DNA of 32,055 nt from Pseudomonas synxantha (lineage in GTDB: Bacteria > Pseudomonadota > Gammaproteobacteria > Pseudomonadales > Pseudomonadaceae), in contig CAMCJM010000014.1 of NCBI GenBank assembly GCA_945874835.1, positions 1 through 32,055 of the forward strand, given 5' to 3'. Positions within the stretch are counted from its first letter, which is position 1. Each line of letters begins with the position of its first letter. The notes under the pieces were generated by a model that saw nothing but the letters and a program-made list of their open reading frames with translations, made no database searches and was not told where the DNA came from. Made by a program: the position numbers and the translations under genes. Below are positions 1 to 8,954 of this stretch, in pieces.

Positions 1-148
1 TCAACAACTGAACTGGGCTAGCAAAGGAGTGGGTTCAAAAGCAGCTGCGCTGATAGACTTATCCACAGTTGCTGGTAACAAAATCAGCAATCCGCCCTGG
101 GTCAAATTTCAATCGGCAGGGTGGGTCAATTTTCCATCAGCGCCAACA
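1..148. mobile_element. Terminal end of an IS21-like insertion sequence (partial)
   Basis: Two tandem, slightly diverged copies of a TGGGTCAA-type motif lie at 98-117 and 122-141, followed by the tip CGCCAACA ending at 148. Repeated motifs of this kind just inside a TGTTGG... tip are typical of IS21-family ends as I know them. The boundary at 148 is inferred because the neighbouring mscS-like frame is normal up to 149 and then abruptly becomes an unrelated three-codon tail. No transposase or IstB-like protein can be read in 1-97, so the rest of the element lies outside the window. The family call rests on motif recognition only. Confidence 0.55.
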
Positions 149-862
149 CTCAGTGGACACCCACACGCGTAGCGACAGGTTGATCGCGCTATCGCCCAAG
201 CCCGTAACAAACACCACTGGCGCGGGGTCACGCAGCACGCGCGGGTCATCCGCCAGTTTCAGCAGCACCTCACGGGCCTTTTTGATGTCGCTGGCGTAAT
301 CGATACCCAGGTTGATGTCCACGCGGCGCAGCGGCTCGCGGGAAAAGTTGGTGATATGGCCATTGGACAAGCTGCCGTTAGGCACAATCACCACTTTGTT
401 GTCAGCGGTTTTCAGGGTGGTGTGGAAGATCTGAATACTGTCGACGCTGCCCGCGACACCCTGCGCTTCGATCCAGTCGCCCGCACGAAATGGACGGAAC
501 AGCATAATCAGCACGCCGCCGGCGAAGTTAGCCAGACTGCCCTGCAAGGCCAGACCAATCGCCAAGCCCGCTGCACCGATCATGGCGATAAACGAGGTGG
601 TTTCAACGCCCACCATCGAGGCCACGCTAACCAGCAACAGCACCTTGAGCACAATGCTCACCAGGCTGCCGATAAAGCTGCCCAGCGCACGGTCGACCTG
701 CCGCAACGACAACAAGCGGCTGATACTCGCGGTCAAGCGGCCAACCAACCACCAACCGATCAGAAAGGTGAGCAGCGCCAACGTCAGCTTGCCACTGTAT
801 TCCAGCACCACTGGCAACCAGGTTTGCGAAATCTGAACCAACTGCTCGATATTCATTTCCAT
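137..862 (-). CDS. mscS: MscS-family small-conductance mechanosensitive channel, C-terminus cut off by an IS
   Basis: This is an inner-membrane channel of the MscS family, which releases solutes on hypo-osmotic shock. Three membrane segments are visible at about residues 20-41, 63-83 and 87-115. The third is the Gly/Ala-rich pore helix (GAAGLAIGLALQGSLANFAGG region), followed by the cytoplasmic beta domain with PNGSLSNG at 161-168. The start at 862 is chosen because AAGGAG lies 6 bases upstream; the frame also extends upstream to 901. The reading frame is normal to residue 238 (VSTE) and then ends in C-W-R-stop contributed by the IS end at 148. A complete MscS is about 280 residues, so some 40 C-terminal residues of the cytoplasmic cage are missing. 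In PAO1 an MscS-like gene sits next to yajQ, as here. The truncated product may be unstable or wrongly assembled; it is effectively a broken gene. Confidence 0.85.
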   Translation of the reverse strand: MEMNIEQLVQISQTWLPVVLEYSGKLTLALLTFLIGWWLVGRLTASISRLLSLRQVDRALGSFIGSLVSIVLKVLLLVSVASMVGVETTSFIAMIGAAGLAIGLALQGSLANFAGGVLIMLFRPFRAGDWIEAQGVAGSVDSIQIFHTTLKTADNKVVIVPNGSLSNGHITNFSREPLRRVDINLGIDYASDIKKAREVLLKLADDPRVLRDPAPVVFVTGLGDSAINLSLRVWVSTECWR

Positions 863-948
863 AAGACGCTCCTTTTTCTGGGCGTTAAACGCAACCGCCA
901 TGGCAAGCCATGGCGGATAGATGCATCACTGCTGCCTGCGGCAAAGGC

Positions 949-1428
949 TCAATCGCGAAAATTATTGAACTGCAACGGCATGCCAAACTCTTTGGCCCGC
1001 AGTGCCGCAATCGCTTCCTGCAAGTCGTCGCGCTTCTTGCCGGTAATGCGCACCTGCTCGCCCTGAATCGCCGCCTGCACTTTCAACTTGCTGTCTTTAA
1101 CGTGAGCCACGATCTTTTTGGCCAGGTCCTTCTCAATGCCCTCGCGCAGAATCGCTTCCTGCTTGACGCTTTTGCCTGATGGGTAGGCGTCTTTAAACTC
1201 AAGGCATTGCACGTCGATCTTGCGTTTAACCAGCGCCAGCTTGAGAATCTCGACCATCTGCTCCAACTGAAAGTCCGCATCAGCCGTCAGGTTGACGGTC
1301 AGGTCTTTGAGTTCAAAAGTGCCCTTACCGCGCAGGTCATAGCGCCGCTCAAGCTCTTTTACGGCGTTATCGATGGCGTTGGTCACTTCATGTTTGTCCA
1401 ACTCGGACACCACGTCGAACGAAGGCAT
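949..1428 (-). CDS. yajQ: YajQ-family nucleotide-binding protein
   Basis: The 159-residue product matches the YajQ/UPF0234 family over its whole length: it begins [15 protein letters not shown], contains [10 protein letters not shown] and ends in [14 protein letters not shown]. Family members are small cytosolic two-domain alpha/beta proteins that bind nucleotides; homologues in other proteobacteria have been reported as cyclic-di-GMP effectors. The start at 1428 is preceded by TGGAG eight bases upstream and gives the usual family length; an in-frame extension to 1545 has no family similarity. The gene is divergent from the response-regulator operon at 1586, and the shared 157-bp gap carries overlapping promoter-like boxes. 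A cyclic-di-GMP role would suit a neighbour with a degenerate GGDEF domain, but this is inference. Confidence 0.95.
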   Translation of the reverse strand: MPSFDVVSELDKHEVTNAIDNAVKELERRYDLRGKGTFELKDLTVNLTADADFQLEQMVEILKLALVKRKIDVQCLEFKDAYPSGKSVKQEAILREGIEKDLAKKIVAHVKDSKLKVQAAIQGEQVRITGKKRDDLQEAIAALRAKEFGMPLQFNNFRD

Positions 1429-1487
1429 GGGTTTGCTCCAGAATAGATAGACGGCGCGCCTTGCATCACGAAAGGGACACGCCTGGC

Positions 1488-1517
1488 TTGACGATAAAAA
1501 AACTCGGCCATTATATA
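1488..1517 (+). promoter_or_regulatory. Sigma70-type promoter for the response regulator-panE-kinase operon
   Basis: TTGACG at 1488-1493 is followed after 17 bases by TTATAT (1511-1516), or after 18 bases by TATATA (1512-1517), about 70 bases before the start at 1586. Read on the minus strand, the same AT-rich box gives TATAAT (1510-1515), which could be a -10 for yajQ, although I see no good matching -35. The boxes are visible; use in vivo is inferred. Confidence 0.55.
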
Positions 1518-1585
1518 GCGGTAGCCACACACACTGCCCGGCCAAGTACCGGACCCATGCGATTTCCCCTTAGCGAGCCTGCCCC

Positions 1586-2551
1586 ATGCCTAACCCCCAC
1601 CTGAGCATTTTGGTCGTCGACGACGCCAAATTCTCCAGCGCCATGATCGGGCGAGCTCTCAGCCAGGCGGGCTATCAAGACCTGCGGTTCGCCAGCAGCG
1701 CCGCTGAAGCCATCAAACTGCTCGATGAACGCCCTGCCAGCGTGCTGCTGGCCGATTGGCTGATGCCGGAAATGAACGGCCTTGAGCTGACCGTACAGGT
1801 TCGCCAGTTTGACGAAATGGCTCACCACTACACCTACGTGATACTGCTGACCGGCAAAGAAGGCGATAACGTGCTGAGCGAAGCCTTCGACAGCGGCGTC
1901 GATGACTTCATCAGCAAAGCGGCCATGAACGAGCAACTGGTGCCCCGCGTGTTCGCCGCCGACCGGCTGTGCAACACCCTGCAGCGCCTGCTGCTGGAGA
2001 ACCGCATGCTCACCGAAAATATCGTCAGCCTGGAAAAACGCAACCTGGTCGACCCACTCACCGGCCTGGGCAACAGCCGCTATCTGCATCAGAAAATGCT
2101 CGACAGCCTGCGCCAGGTAGAGTCGCGTGGGGGCGCGCTGTGCTATTTGCTAATTGGCCTGCAAGACACGCCGGCTTTACGTCAGCAGTATGGCGATGCT
2201 TTTTATAACGATTTACTGAAAAACGTCGCGCGGCGCTTGCAACAATTGGTCAGGCCGCTGGATGTGCTGGTGCGCCTGGATGACAGCCACTTCGCCCTGA
2301 TCACCCTGCTCAGCGACCTGCACGAATGCTCACCCAGCAGCTTCAAACGCCTGCATGAGGGACTCAACCTCAAGGCGTTCAAAACCAGCGAAGGCTTTAT
2401 CAGCCTGAAGGCCTCAATCAGCCTGGTGGGTCTGGATGCCCGTGGCCTGCCGTGCACACCCGAGCAGATCATTGAACATGCCGAACGGCTGCTGCTGGAA
2501 TCCCACAGCAGTGGCCGCGTGACGGCCCTGCGCCTGCCGCTGACCAACTGA
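1586..2551 (+). CDS. Response regulator with REC domain and degenerate GGDEF domain
   Basis: The 321-residue product has an N-terminal receiver domain (about 5-125) with acidic pair D12/D13, phospho-acceptor D57 in LLADWLMPEMNG, T89 and K111. A GGDEF-like domain follows (about 150-320), starting with the typical DPLTGLGN at 155-162. The active-site loop reads RLDDSHF at 230-236 where a cyclase has RxGG(D/E)EF, so both glycines and the signature are lost; diguanylate cyclase activity is not expected. It may act as an output through protein binding. It is the first gene of a co-directional run with panE (15-bp gap), a hybrid-less histidine kinase and a PduO adenosyltransferase. The same order occurs in PAO1 (PA4396-PA4399), so the kinase encoded at 3521 is the likely partner. 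Confidence 0.92.
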   Translation: MPNPHLSILVVDDAKFSSAMIGRALSQAGYQDLRFASSAAEAIKLLDERPASVLLADWLMPEMNGLELTVQVRQFDEMAHHYTYVILLTGKEGDNVLSEAFDSGVDDFISKAAMNEQLVPRVFAADRLCNTLQRLLLENRMLTENIVSLEKRNLVDPLTGLGNSRYLHQKMLDSLRQVESRGGALCYLLIGLQDTPALRQQYGDAFYNDLLKNVARRLQQLVRPLDVLVRLDDSHFALITLLSDLHECSPSSFKRLHEGLNLKAFKTSEGFISLKASISLVGLDARGLPCTPEQIIEHAERLLLESHSSGRVTALRLPLTN

Positions 2552-3475
<924 letters not shown>

Positions 3476-3520
3476 ACCGCGCGTTAACCTGCCCACACCT
3501 TCGCTACCACGACAGCCGCC

Positions 3521-5539
3521 ATGCCTTTGCGTCAGCGTCTTAAAAACCTCCCAGTCGGCCGCAAAGTGCTGGTGGCCTTGCTGGCCCTGCTGGCCACCGT
3601 GTTGCTGGTGGCCAACCTGGCTTTTATTAGCGCGGCGTATTGGATCTCGCAGGAAAGCGTCGCCCCGCAGGCTCTGCACACCCTCAGCCGTTTGATCGCC
3701 AGCCCGGCCCTGAGCGCCGATGCGCTCAGCTCACCGCAAGCGGCAAAAGCCTTGCTCAAGCGACTCGACGATTACACCCCGCTGCGCGCCGCCATGATCT
3801 ATGACGCCAATGGCCAGAGCCTCGCGCAACTGCAGCGCGGGGCCAAATTAGGCCTGCCGATGCGTATCGAAGAGGTGGAGTCCTGGCGCCATCAGGAGTT
3901 TCGCATCAACCAGTTGGTCGAACTGCCACAGTTGGATGGCCCGCCTGGCCACTTGCTGCTGGTCGCATCCAGCGAACTGCCCGGCGTTTTTTACACCGGC
4001 ACCCTGACCGCCAGTGGGGTGATTCTTGTCTTGAGCGTCTTGTTCGGGCTGATCGTCTCACGCCAGGTGCGTCGTCTGATCATCCGCCCGATCCGCCGCC
4101 TGGAGGAGCTGTCACGCCAGGTCACCCGCGAAGAAAACTATGCCCTGCGCGCCCGACGCGGTAACGCCGATGAAATCGGTAACCTGGCCGACGCCTTCAA
4201 CACCATGCTGATCCGCATTGAAGCGCGCGAACAGCAACTCAAACGCGCCCGCGACGATGCCCAGCAAGCGTTTGACCAAGCCCAACACCTGGCCGAGGAA
4301 ACCCGTCATTCCAACCGCAAGCTGGAGCTGGAAGTGCAGGTGCGCAGCAAGATTGAAAAGAAACTCACCGGCTTTCAGAAGTACCTCAACAGCATCATCG
4401 ACTCCATGCCCTCCGCACTGATCGCCCTCGACGAACAGCTCTATGTCACGCAGTGGAATAAGGAAGCCAGCAGCCTCTCCGGCACCCGTTTGGACGAAGC
4501 CCTGAACCAACCGATTTTTCTCGCCTTTGCACCGCTCAAACCGTTTTTACCGCAACTCCAGCGCACCGTTGAACAGCATCAGGTCGAGAAAATCGAACGC
4601 GTCACCTGGGGCCAACCCGAGCATCAACGCCACTTCGCCCTGACGTTTTACCCCCTCACCGGCAGCAGCGGGCGCGGTGTGGTGATTCGCATTGACGACA
4701 TCACCCAGCGCCTCAACCTTGAAGACATGATGGTGCAGTCCGAGAAAATGCTCTCGGTCGGCGGCCTGGCAGCCGGTATGGCGCACGAGATTAACAACCC
4801 GCTGGGGGCCATCCTGCACAACGTACAGAACATCCGCCGACGCCTATCACCTGAGCTGGAAAAAAATCGCGAAGAGGCCGAGAAGGCGGGTATTTGCCTG
4901 ACCGCCATCGACCGCTACCTAAACGTCCGGGAAATTCCGCGCCTGCTCGATGGCATTCAGCACGCAGGCAACCGCGCGGCGAAAATCGTCACGCACATGC
5001 TCAGTTTCAGCCGACGCAGTGATCGTCAGCTTGCGCCCTGCCATTTACCGGCACTGGTCGATCAGGCGGTGGAGATCGCCAGCAACGACTTCGACCTGAC
5101 GGACAGCTTCGACTTCAAAAGCCTGCGCATTCAACGTGAGTTCGAGGCCGACTTACCTGCTGTTCCCGCCACCGCCAATGAACTGGAGCAGGTGCTGCTC
5201 AACCTGCTGAAAAATGCCGCACAGGCGATTCACCAGCGCAGTGATAATGGCCAACCCGGACAGATCACCTTGCGCGTGCGCCTGGTCGCCCCTTGGGCGG
5301 AAATTCAGGTGGAAGACAACGGCATCGGCATGCCAGAGCGAGTGCGCAAGCGCATCTTTGAGCCGTTTTTCACCACCAAGGAAGTCGGTCAAGGCACCGG
5401 CCTTGGTCTGTCCGTGTCCTACTTCATCATCACCAACAACCACAAAGGGCAAATGGAGGCACACTCCACGCCAGGCCAGGGCACCTGCTTCACCGTGCGC
5501 CTGCCACTGTCTTCCCCCCACCGCGAAACAGGTCTCTGA
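3521..5539 (+). CDS. Membrane-bound PAS sensor histidine kinase
   Basis: This 672-residue inner-membrane kinase has TM1 at about 17-41, a periplasmic sensing region of about 120 residues, and TM2 at about 162-182. A HAMP domain follows (about 183-236), then a charged coiled coil (238-283) and a PAS domain (about 284-400). The dimerisation/phosphoacceptor site GMAHEINNP has H422, and the ATPase domain shows an N box NLLKNAAQA (561-569), DNGIGM (599-604) and GTGLGLS (625-631). It is a complete kinase without a receiver domain. It sits in the operon of the REC/degenerate-GGDEF regulator (1586) and resembles PA4398 of PAO1 in position; as I recall, that kinase affects swarming and biofilm behaviour. 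The ligand is unknown. The next gene starts 3 bases after the stop. Confidence 0.93.
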   Translation: MPLRQRLKNLPVGRKVLVALLALLATVLLVANLAFISAAYWISQESVAPQALHTLSRLIASPALSADALSSPQAAKALLKRLDDYTPLRAAMIYDANGQSLAQLQRGAKLGLPMRIEEVESWRHQEFRINQLVELPQLDGPPGHLLLVASSELPGVFYTGTLTASGVILVLSVLFGLIVSRQVRRLIIRPIRRLEELSRQVTREENYALRARRGNADEIGNLADAFNTMLIRIEAREQQLKRARDDAQQAFDQAQHLAEETRHSNRKLELEVQVRSKIEKKLTGFQKYLNSIIDSMPSALIALDEQLYVTQWNKEASSLSGTRLDEALNQPIFLAFAPLKPFLPQLQRTVEQHQVEKIERVTWGQPEHQRHFALTFYPLTGSSGRGVVIRIDDITQRLNLEDMMVQSEKMLSVGGLAAGMAHEINNPLGAILHNVQNIRRRLSPELEKNREEAEKAGICLTAIDRYLNVREIPRLLDGIQHAGNRAAKIVTHMLSFSRRSDRQLAPCHLPALVDQAVEIASNDFDLTDSFDFKSLRIQREFEADLPAVPATANELEQVLLNLLKNAAQAIHQRSDNGQPGQITLRVRLVAPWAEIQVEDNGIGMPERVRKRIFEPFFTTKEVGQGTGLGLSVSYFIITNNHKGQMEAHSTPGQGTCFTVRLPLSSPHRETGL

Positions 5540-5541
5540 AC

Positions 5542-6126
5542 ATGGGTTATCGTCTTTCGAAAATCTACACCCGCACCGGCGACGGCGGCGAAACCGGCCT
5601 GGCCGATGGCCGCCGCGTGACCAAGGATCACCCTCGGGTGGATGCCATGGGCGAAGTGGACACGCTCAACAGCCATATCGGCCTGCTGCTGGCAGACATG
5701 GTCGAGCACACCAAACAATGGCCGGGCCTGACGGAGATTATCGAGGTGCTCGCGCCCTGCCAGCACCGCCTTTTCGACCTCGGCGGCGAACTGGCGATGC
5801 CCGACTACCAAGCTTTGCAAACACCGGAAATCGAACGGTTGGAAGCCGCTATTGATCTTTGGAACGAAGAAGTGGGCCCGCTGGAAAACTTCATCCTGCC
5901 CGGCGGCTCGCGGCTCATCGCCCAAGCCCACGTGTGCCGCAGCCTGGCCCGCAGCGCTGAGCGCCGCTGCCAACACCTGAATGCCGTGGAGCCGATTCGC
6001 AGCGAGGGGCTGGCTTACGTCAATCGCCTGTCAGACCTGCTGTTCGTCGCCGCACGTTTAATCGCCAAACGTCAGGGCATCGATGAAGTGCTGTGGCAGG
6101 CCGCCGCCAAAGAACCCAGCGCGTAA
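5542..6126 (+). CDS. PduO-type cob(I)alamin adenosyltransferase
   Basis: This enzyme transfers the adenosyl group of ATP to cob(I)alamin to give adenosylcobalamin. The 194-residue product begins with the family ATP-binding motif YTRTGDGGETGL at residues 9-20 and continues with AMGEVDTLNSHIGLL (35-49). Later it has the conserved LPGGS and RSLARSAERR segments of the trimeric helical-bundle PduO family. Length is typical. The start overlaps the kinase operon closely (3 bases from stop to start), which suggests translational coupling. It occupies the same place as PA4399. A hairpin-forming sequence lies just downstream at 6135-6160. Confidence 0.93.
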   Translation: MGYRLSKIYTRTGDGGETGLADGRRVTKDHPRVDAMGEVDTLNSHIGLLLADMVEHTKQWPGLTEIIEVLAPCQHRLFDLGGELAMPDYQALQTPEIERLEAAIDLWNEEVGPLENFILPGGSRLIAQAHVCRSLARSAERRCQHLNAVEPIRSEGLAYVNRLSDLLFVAARLIAKRQGIDEVLWQAAAKEPSA

Positions 6127-6134
6127 GCTGTTCT

Positions 6135-6160
6135 CATCCACCATCATGGGTTGGTGGATG
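6135..6160. terminator. Weak hairpin after the adenosyltransferase operon
   Basis: CATCCACC (6135-6142) and GGTGGATG (6153-6160) form an 8-bp perfect stem with a 10-base loop, nine bases after the stop codon at 6126. There is no T-run, so it is a weak candidate for an intrinsic terminator and could instead be a REP-like or RNA-stabilising stem. Confidence 0.35.
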
Positions 6161-6199
6161 GATAAAGCGTCATTGCCCTAAGACTCACAGCCTGCAACC

Positions 6200-6291
6200 G
6201 TTGGGCTTCGTCACAGGCTCCTCAACTCAACCTACGGGAGATCGGTGGCAACCACTGCCGTAGGTTGGCGTTGAGCGCAGCGAAGCCCAAC
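6200..6291. repeat. Inverted pair of the GCGTTGAGCGCAGCGA repeat family
   Basis: An inverted arm at 6200-6235 (begins GTTGGGCTTCGTC, ends CAACCTAC) faces a right arm at 6260-6291 (begins GTAGGTTGGCGTTGAG, ends CGAAGCCCAAC). Together they can form a long imperfect cruciform. The right arm is identical over 32 bases to 29036-29067, and related copies occur at 20548 and 21438. This fills most of the 221-bp gap between the convergent genes ending at 6126 and 6348. Confidence 0.8.
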
Positions 6292-6347
6292 GACCAACAG
6301 CTGGGCAGCGTTGCCAGATCCAGCCCGCCCATATCCACCCGTGGATT

Positions 6348-7211
6348 TCACAGCAAGCTAAGTCGGCTTTCGAAACTGCGCCGCTCGCCGGTAAGCGGGT
6401 CGATAAAGCTCAGCCCACGGGCTAATAACTTGAGCGGTTTGCTGTAGTCATCCGGCGCATTGGGCGCGTCCGTGACCTTAGGGTAGAAGGGGTCATTGAG
6501 GATCGGCGCACCCAGCGCCGCCAAGTGCACGCGCAGTTGATGTTTTTTTCCCGTCACCGGATACAGCCGGTACAGCCAGTGCTCGCCGAGGCGCTGGGCG
6601 ACTTCGATACGGGTTTCCGTATTGGCCTCACCGGTCACTTCCTGCATGCGAAAAAACGGCTCAGCGCCGTCCAGTCGTGTTGCCCTCAGCAGCGGGAATT
6701 GCACATGCGGCAAAGCCGCCGCCAGCGCTTCGTAGCACTTATCCATCTGCCGCAAACGAAACAACGCCTGGTACTGACCACGGCTGGCAGGCTGGGTGGA
6801 AAACAGCACCAGCCCGGCCGTGTGCCGATCAATCCGGTGCAGCGGCACCAGATCAGCATTGCCCAGGCGTTTGGCCAGCCGCGCCTGCAAGGTTTGCTCA
6901 ACGTATTCACCGGCGGGCACCACCGGCAAAAAATGCGGCTTGTCGGCCACCAACAGGTGCTCATCCTGATAGAGCACGGTTTCTTCGAAGGGAATCGGCG
7001 TTTCCGTTGGCACTTCACGAAAATAGTGCACCTTTAGCCCTTCGCGGTACGCGGCCTGCAGCGTTAACGGCTGGCCTTGCGCATCCAATACCCGGCCACG
7101 GCCGAAGCGCTCCAGCCACACCGCAGGCGCAATGGCCGGGAAATGCGCGCACAGGCACTCAAACACCGTGGCCCATTGCCCACGCGGTAAATGCAGGGTG
7201 CTGGGGCGCAT
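6348..7211 (-). CDS. RluA-family 23S/tRNA pseudouridine synthase
   Basis: This RNA-modifying enzyme converts uridine to pseudouridine. The product from the chosen start is 287 residues. An S4-like N-terminal region (about 10-65, with WLERFGRGRVLDAQG) precedes the RluA catalytic domain. The signature HRIDRHTAG is at 125-133, and D128 is the catalytic aspartate. GKKHQLRVHLAALGAPI toward the end is the conserved RNA-binding motif. The start at 7211 is chosen because it begins the conserved N-terminus (MRPSTLHLPRGQW); longer in-frame starts up to 7316 would overlap the upstream gene, and none has a clear ribosome binding site. Target uridine cannot be told from sequence. I do not recall this gene between the PduO and Nudix genes in PAO1, so it may be a lineage-specific insertion. 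Confidence 0.88.
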   Translation of the reverse strand: MRPSTLHLPRGQWATVFECLCAHFPAIAPAVWLERFGRGRVLDAQGQPLTLQAAYREGLKVHYFREVPTETPIPFEETVLYQDEHLLVADKPHFLPVVPAGEYVEQTLQARLAKRLGNADLVPLHRIDRHTAGLVLFSTQPASRGQYQALFRLRQMDKCYEALAAALPHVQFPLLRATRLDGAEPFFRMQEVTGEANTETRIEVAQRLGEHWLYRLYPVTGKKHQLRVHLAALGAPILNDPFYPKVTDAPNAPDDYSKPLKLLARGLSFIDPLTGERRSFESRLSLL

Positions 7212-7230
7212 ATTCGAGGGCGAACGCGCG

Positions 7231-8199
7231 TCAACGACCATCGGTGGTCGCATCATTTGCGGCGGGCCAGAAGGCGCGAATACCCGCCACGCCCTGAGCC
7301 CCCGCCTGCCAGGCACGCGCTGTGTCGGCTGGCGTTACGCCGCCCAGCAGATACGCCGGTTGGTTAAAGCCCTGCAACCATTCACTCACCTGCGTCCAAC
7401 CCAAGGGCTGCGCACCCGGGTGCGTCCGCGTGGCCTGCACCGGCGACAGGGTGACGAAATCCACCCCCATCTGCGTGGCCAGCTCCAGCTCGTCACGCGA
7501 GTGGCACGACGCCGCCAACCAGCGCTGCGGCGGAAACGGCCGCCCGGCCGCACTCAGTTCGCGCAACTGCTGCGCGGTCAGGTGCCAACCAGCCGCGGGA
7601 AAATCGCCCAACCACTCCAGCGGCCCCTTGAGCATCAACTGCGCCTTGCCCGCACAGAGGCCCAAGGCATCCACGGCAATATCGCGATACTGCGCATCGA
7701 ACATTGCCGGAGCGCGCAGTTGCAGCAGGCGAATACCGTTTTTCAGCGCCGCCTGAATACCGCGCAGCAGTTCTGGCCCGCTCAAGCCTTCGGGGGTAAT
7801 CAGGTAGTGCTCGGGCAGCCGCGCCGCCGCCACAATCGGCCGGTTGGCCGCCGGAAACTCATAATTGGGCAAATGCCGCGGGCTGACCCACGCCAATGGC
7901 TGACCTTCAGCCCCGTGCGGCTCACCGCTATACGCCGACACCTCCCAGACATCCAGCAACACCTGTTTGTCCGGGTAATCGTGGCGTACTTGAATCAACG
8001 GTCGCGCCGCGCTGGGGCGGATGCCCAACTCCTCATCCAGCTCACGGGCCAGCGCCGCCTGCACCGTTTCATCGGCCTCGACCTTGCCGCCCGGAAACTC
8101 CCACAACCCACCCTGATGCTGATCATCCGCACGCTTGGCGAGCAGAATTTGCCCATCCGCACCGCGAATCACCGCCGCAGCCACATGAATACGCTTCAC
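7231..8199 (-). CDS. mutT: Nudix hydrolase (MutT-like) fused to a thiamine-phosphate-synthase-like domain
   Basis: The 322-residue protein joins two domains. The N-terminal MutT-like Nudix domain (1 to about 130) contains a full Nudix box, G(38)-x5-E-x7-RELDEELGI (52-60), fitting hydrolysis of oxidised nucleotides such as 8-oxo-dGTP. The C-terminal part (about 135-315) resembles ThiE, with an alpha/beta barrel and the phosphate-binding stretch LLGGVTPADTARAW...GVAGIRAFW. This fusion is common in Pseudomonas (PA4400) and the ThiE-like part is usually thought not to replace real ThiE. The start is GTG at 8199, overlapping the GST stop (GTGA), with AGGAGG ten bases upstream, so the two genes are translationally coupled. 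Confidence 0.92.
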   Translation of the reverse strand: MKRIHVAAAVIRGADGQILLAKRADDQHQGGLWEFPGGKVEADETVQAALARELDEELGIRPSAARPLIQVRHDYPDKQVLLDVWEVSAYSGEPHGAEGQPLAWVSPRHLPNYEFPAANRPIVAAARLPEHYLITPEGLSGPELLRGIQAALKNGIRLLQLRAPAMFDAQYRDIAVDALGLCAGKAQLMLKGPLEWLGDFPAAGWHLTAQQLRELSAAGRPFPPQRWLAASCHSRDELELATQMGVDFVTLSPVQATRTHPGAQPLGWTQVSEWLQGFNQPAYLLGGVTPADTARAWQAGAQGVAGIRAFWPAANDATTDGR

Positions 8200-8828
8200 G
8201 CCAGTTGTTCCTCCTGAGCGGCTTGATACCAGCGCTGGAACGCTGGCCATTGATAAATCGTCTCGACATAGGCCGCCGCCACGGCGGGCAGCGTCACCTG
8301 ATAGCTGCGCAATCTGGCGGCTACCGGGGCAAAAAAGGCATCTGCCAGGCCGGCTTGGCCGAACAGAAAGCCGCCGCCCTGACCGAAACGCTGTCGACAC
8401 TCGGCCCACAGGGCGCAAATGCGCTGGATATCGGCCAAGGCATCGGCCGGTATTTCTGTCAGCGCCTGATTACGCTTGAGATCCATCGGCAGGTGGCTGC
8501 GCAGCGCGACAAAGCCGCTGTGCATCTCCGCGCACAGGCTACGTGCCAGCGCGCGTGCCGCTCGGCTTTGCGGCCATAACTGGGCGCAGGGAAAACACTC
8601 GGCCAGGTATTCGCCAATCGCCAGCGAATCCCAAATTGCGCCGTCATCGCTGATCAGCAGCGGTACTTTGCCGGTGGGTGAGTGCTGCAAAATCCGCACG
8701 CGGGTATCAGGGCGGTTCAGGGTAATCAGCTGCTCGCTATAGGGCGCGCCGGTCAACTCCAGCGCCAGCGCCGCACGCAGCGACCAGGACGAATAGGTTT
8801 TGTCGCCAATAACCAGAGTAAGTGACAT
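8196..8828 (-). CDS. Glutathione S-transferase family protein
   Basis: The 210-residue cytosolic protein has a thioredoxin-like N-terminal domain (TYSSWSLRAALALELTGAPY, then GKVPLL and the glutathione-binding WDSLAIGEYLAE region around residues 67-79). An all-helical GST C-terminal domain follows. YSSWS near residue 12-16 supplies the usual catalytic serine/tyrosine position. It resembles the GST subgroup near maleylacetoacetate isomerase and corresponds in position to PA4401. The ATG at 8828 begins the conserved N-terminus. The stop overlaps the GTG of the Nudix gene. The substrate is unknown. Confidence 0.9.
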   Translation of the reverse strand: MSLTLVIGDKTYSSWSLRAALALELTGAPYSEQLITLNRPDTRVRILQHSPTGKVPLLISDDGAIWDSLAIGEYLAECFPCAQLWPQSRAARALARSLCAEMHSGFVALRSHLPMDLKRNQALTEIPADALADIQRICALWAECRQRFGQGGGFLFGQAGLADAFFAPVAARLRSYQVTLPAVAAAYVETIYQWPAFQRWYQAAQEEQLA

Positions 8829-8887
8829 GGGCAGCGCTCGGTGCGAGAAGGTCAAATGACCTTAAAAGGCGACTGGCGCAATAGCAA

Positions 8888-8923
8888 ATTCCCGTTGTTC
8901 ATGGGGGCATGAACAACGGGAAT
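8888..8923 (-). terminator. Long perfect hairpin, probable argJ terminator
   Basis: ATTCCCGTTGTTCATG (8888-8903) and its exact complement CATGAACAACGGGAAT (8908-8923) enclose a GGGG loop. The stem starts 31 bases beyond the argJ stop in the direction of transcription. On the minus strand the stem ends in AATTTGC, a short T-run, consistent with intrinsic termination before the GST gene. Confidence 0.7.
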
Positions 8924-8954
8924 GCCGGCAGTCAAACAGCAGGGACGTGACGGA

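Noticed and set aside
356..1066. Open plus-strand frame of 236 codons across mscS and yajQ
   Set aside because: It runs opposite two recognisable genes and its product is Gln/His-rich, low complexity, as expected from antisense reading.
6200..6291. CRISPR-like array
   Set aside because: Only one inverted pair is present, there is no regular spacing and no cas gene anywhere in the window.
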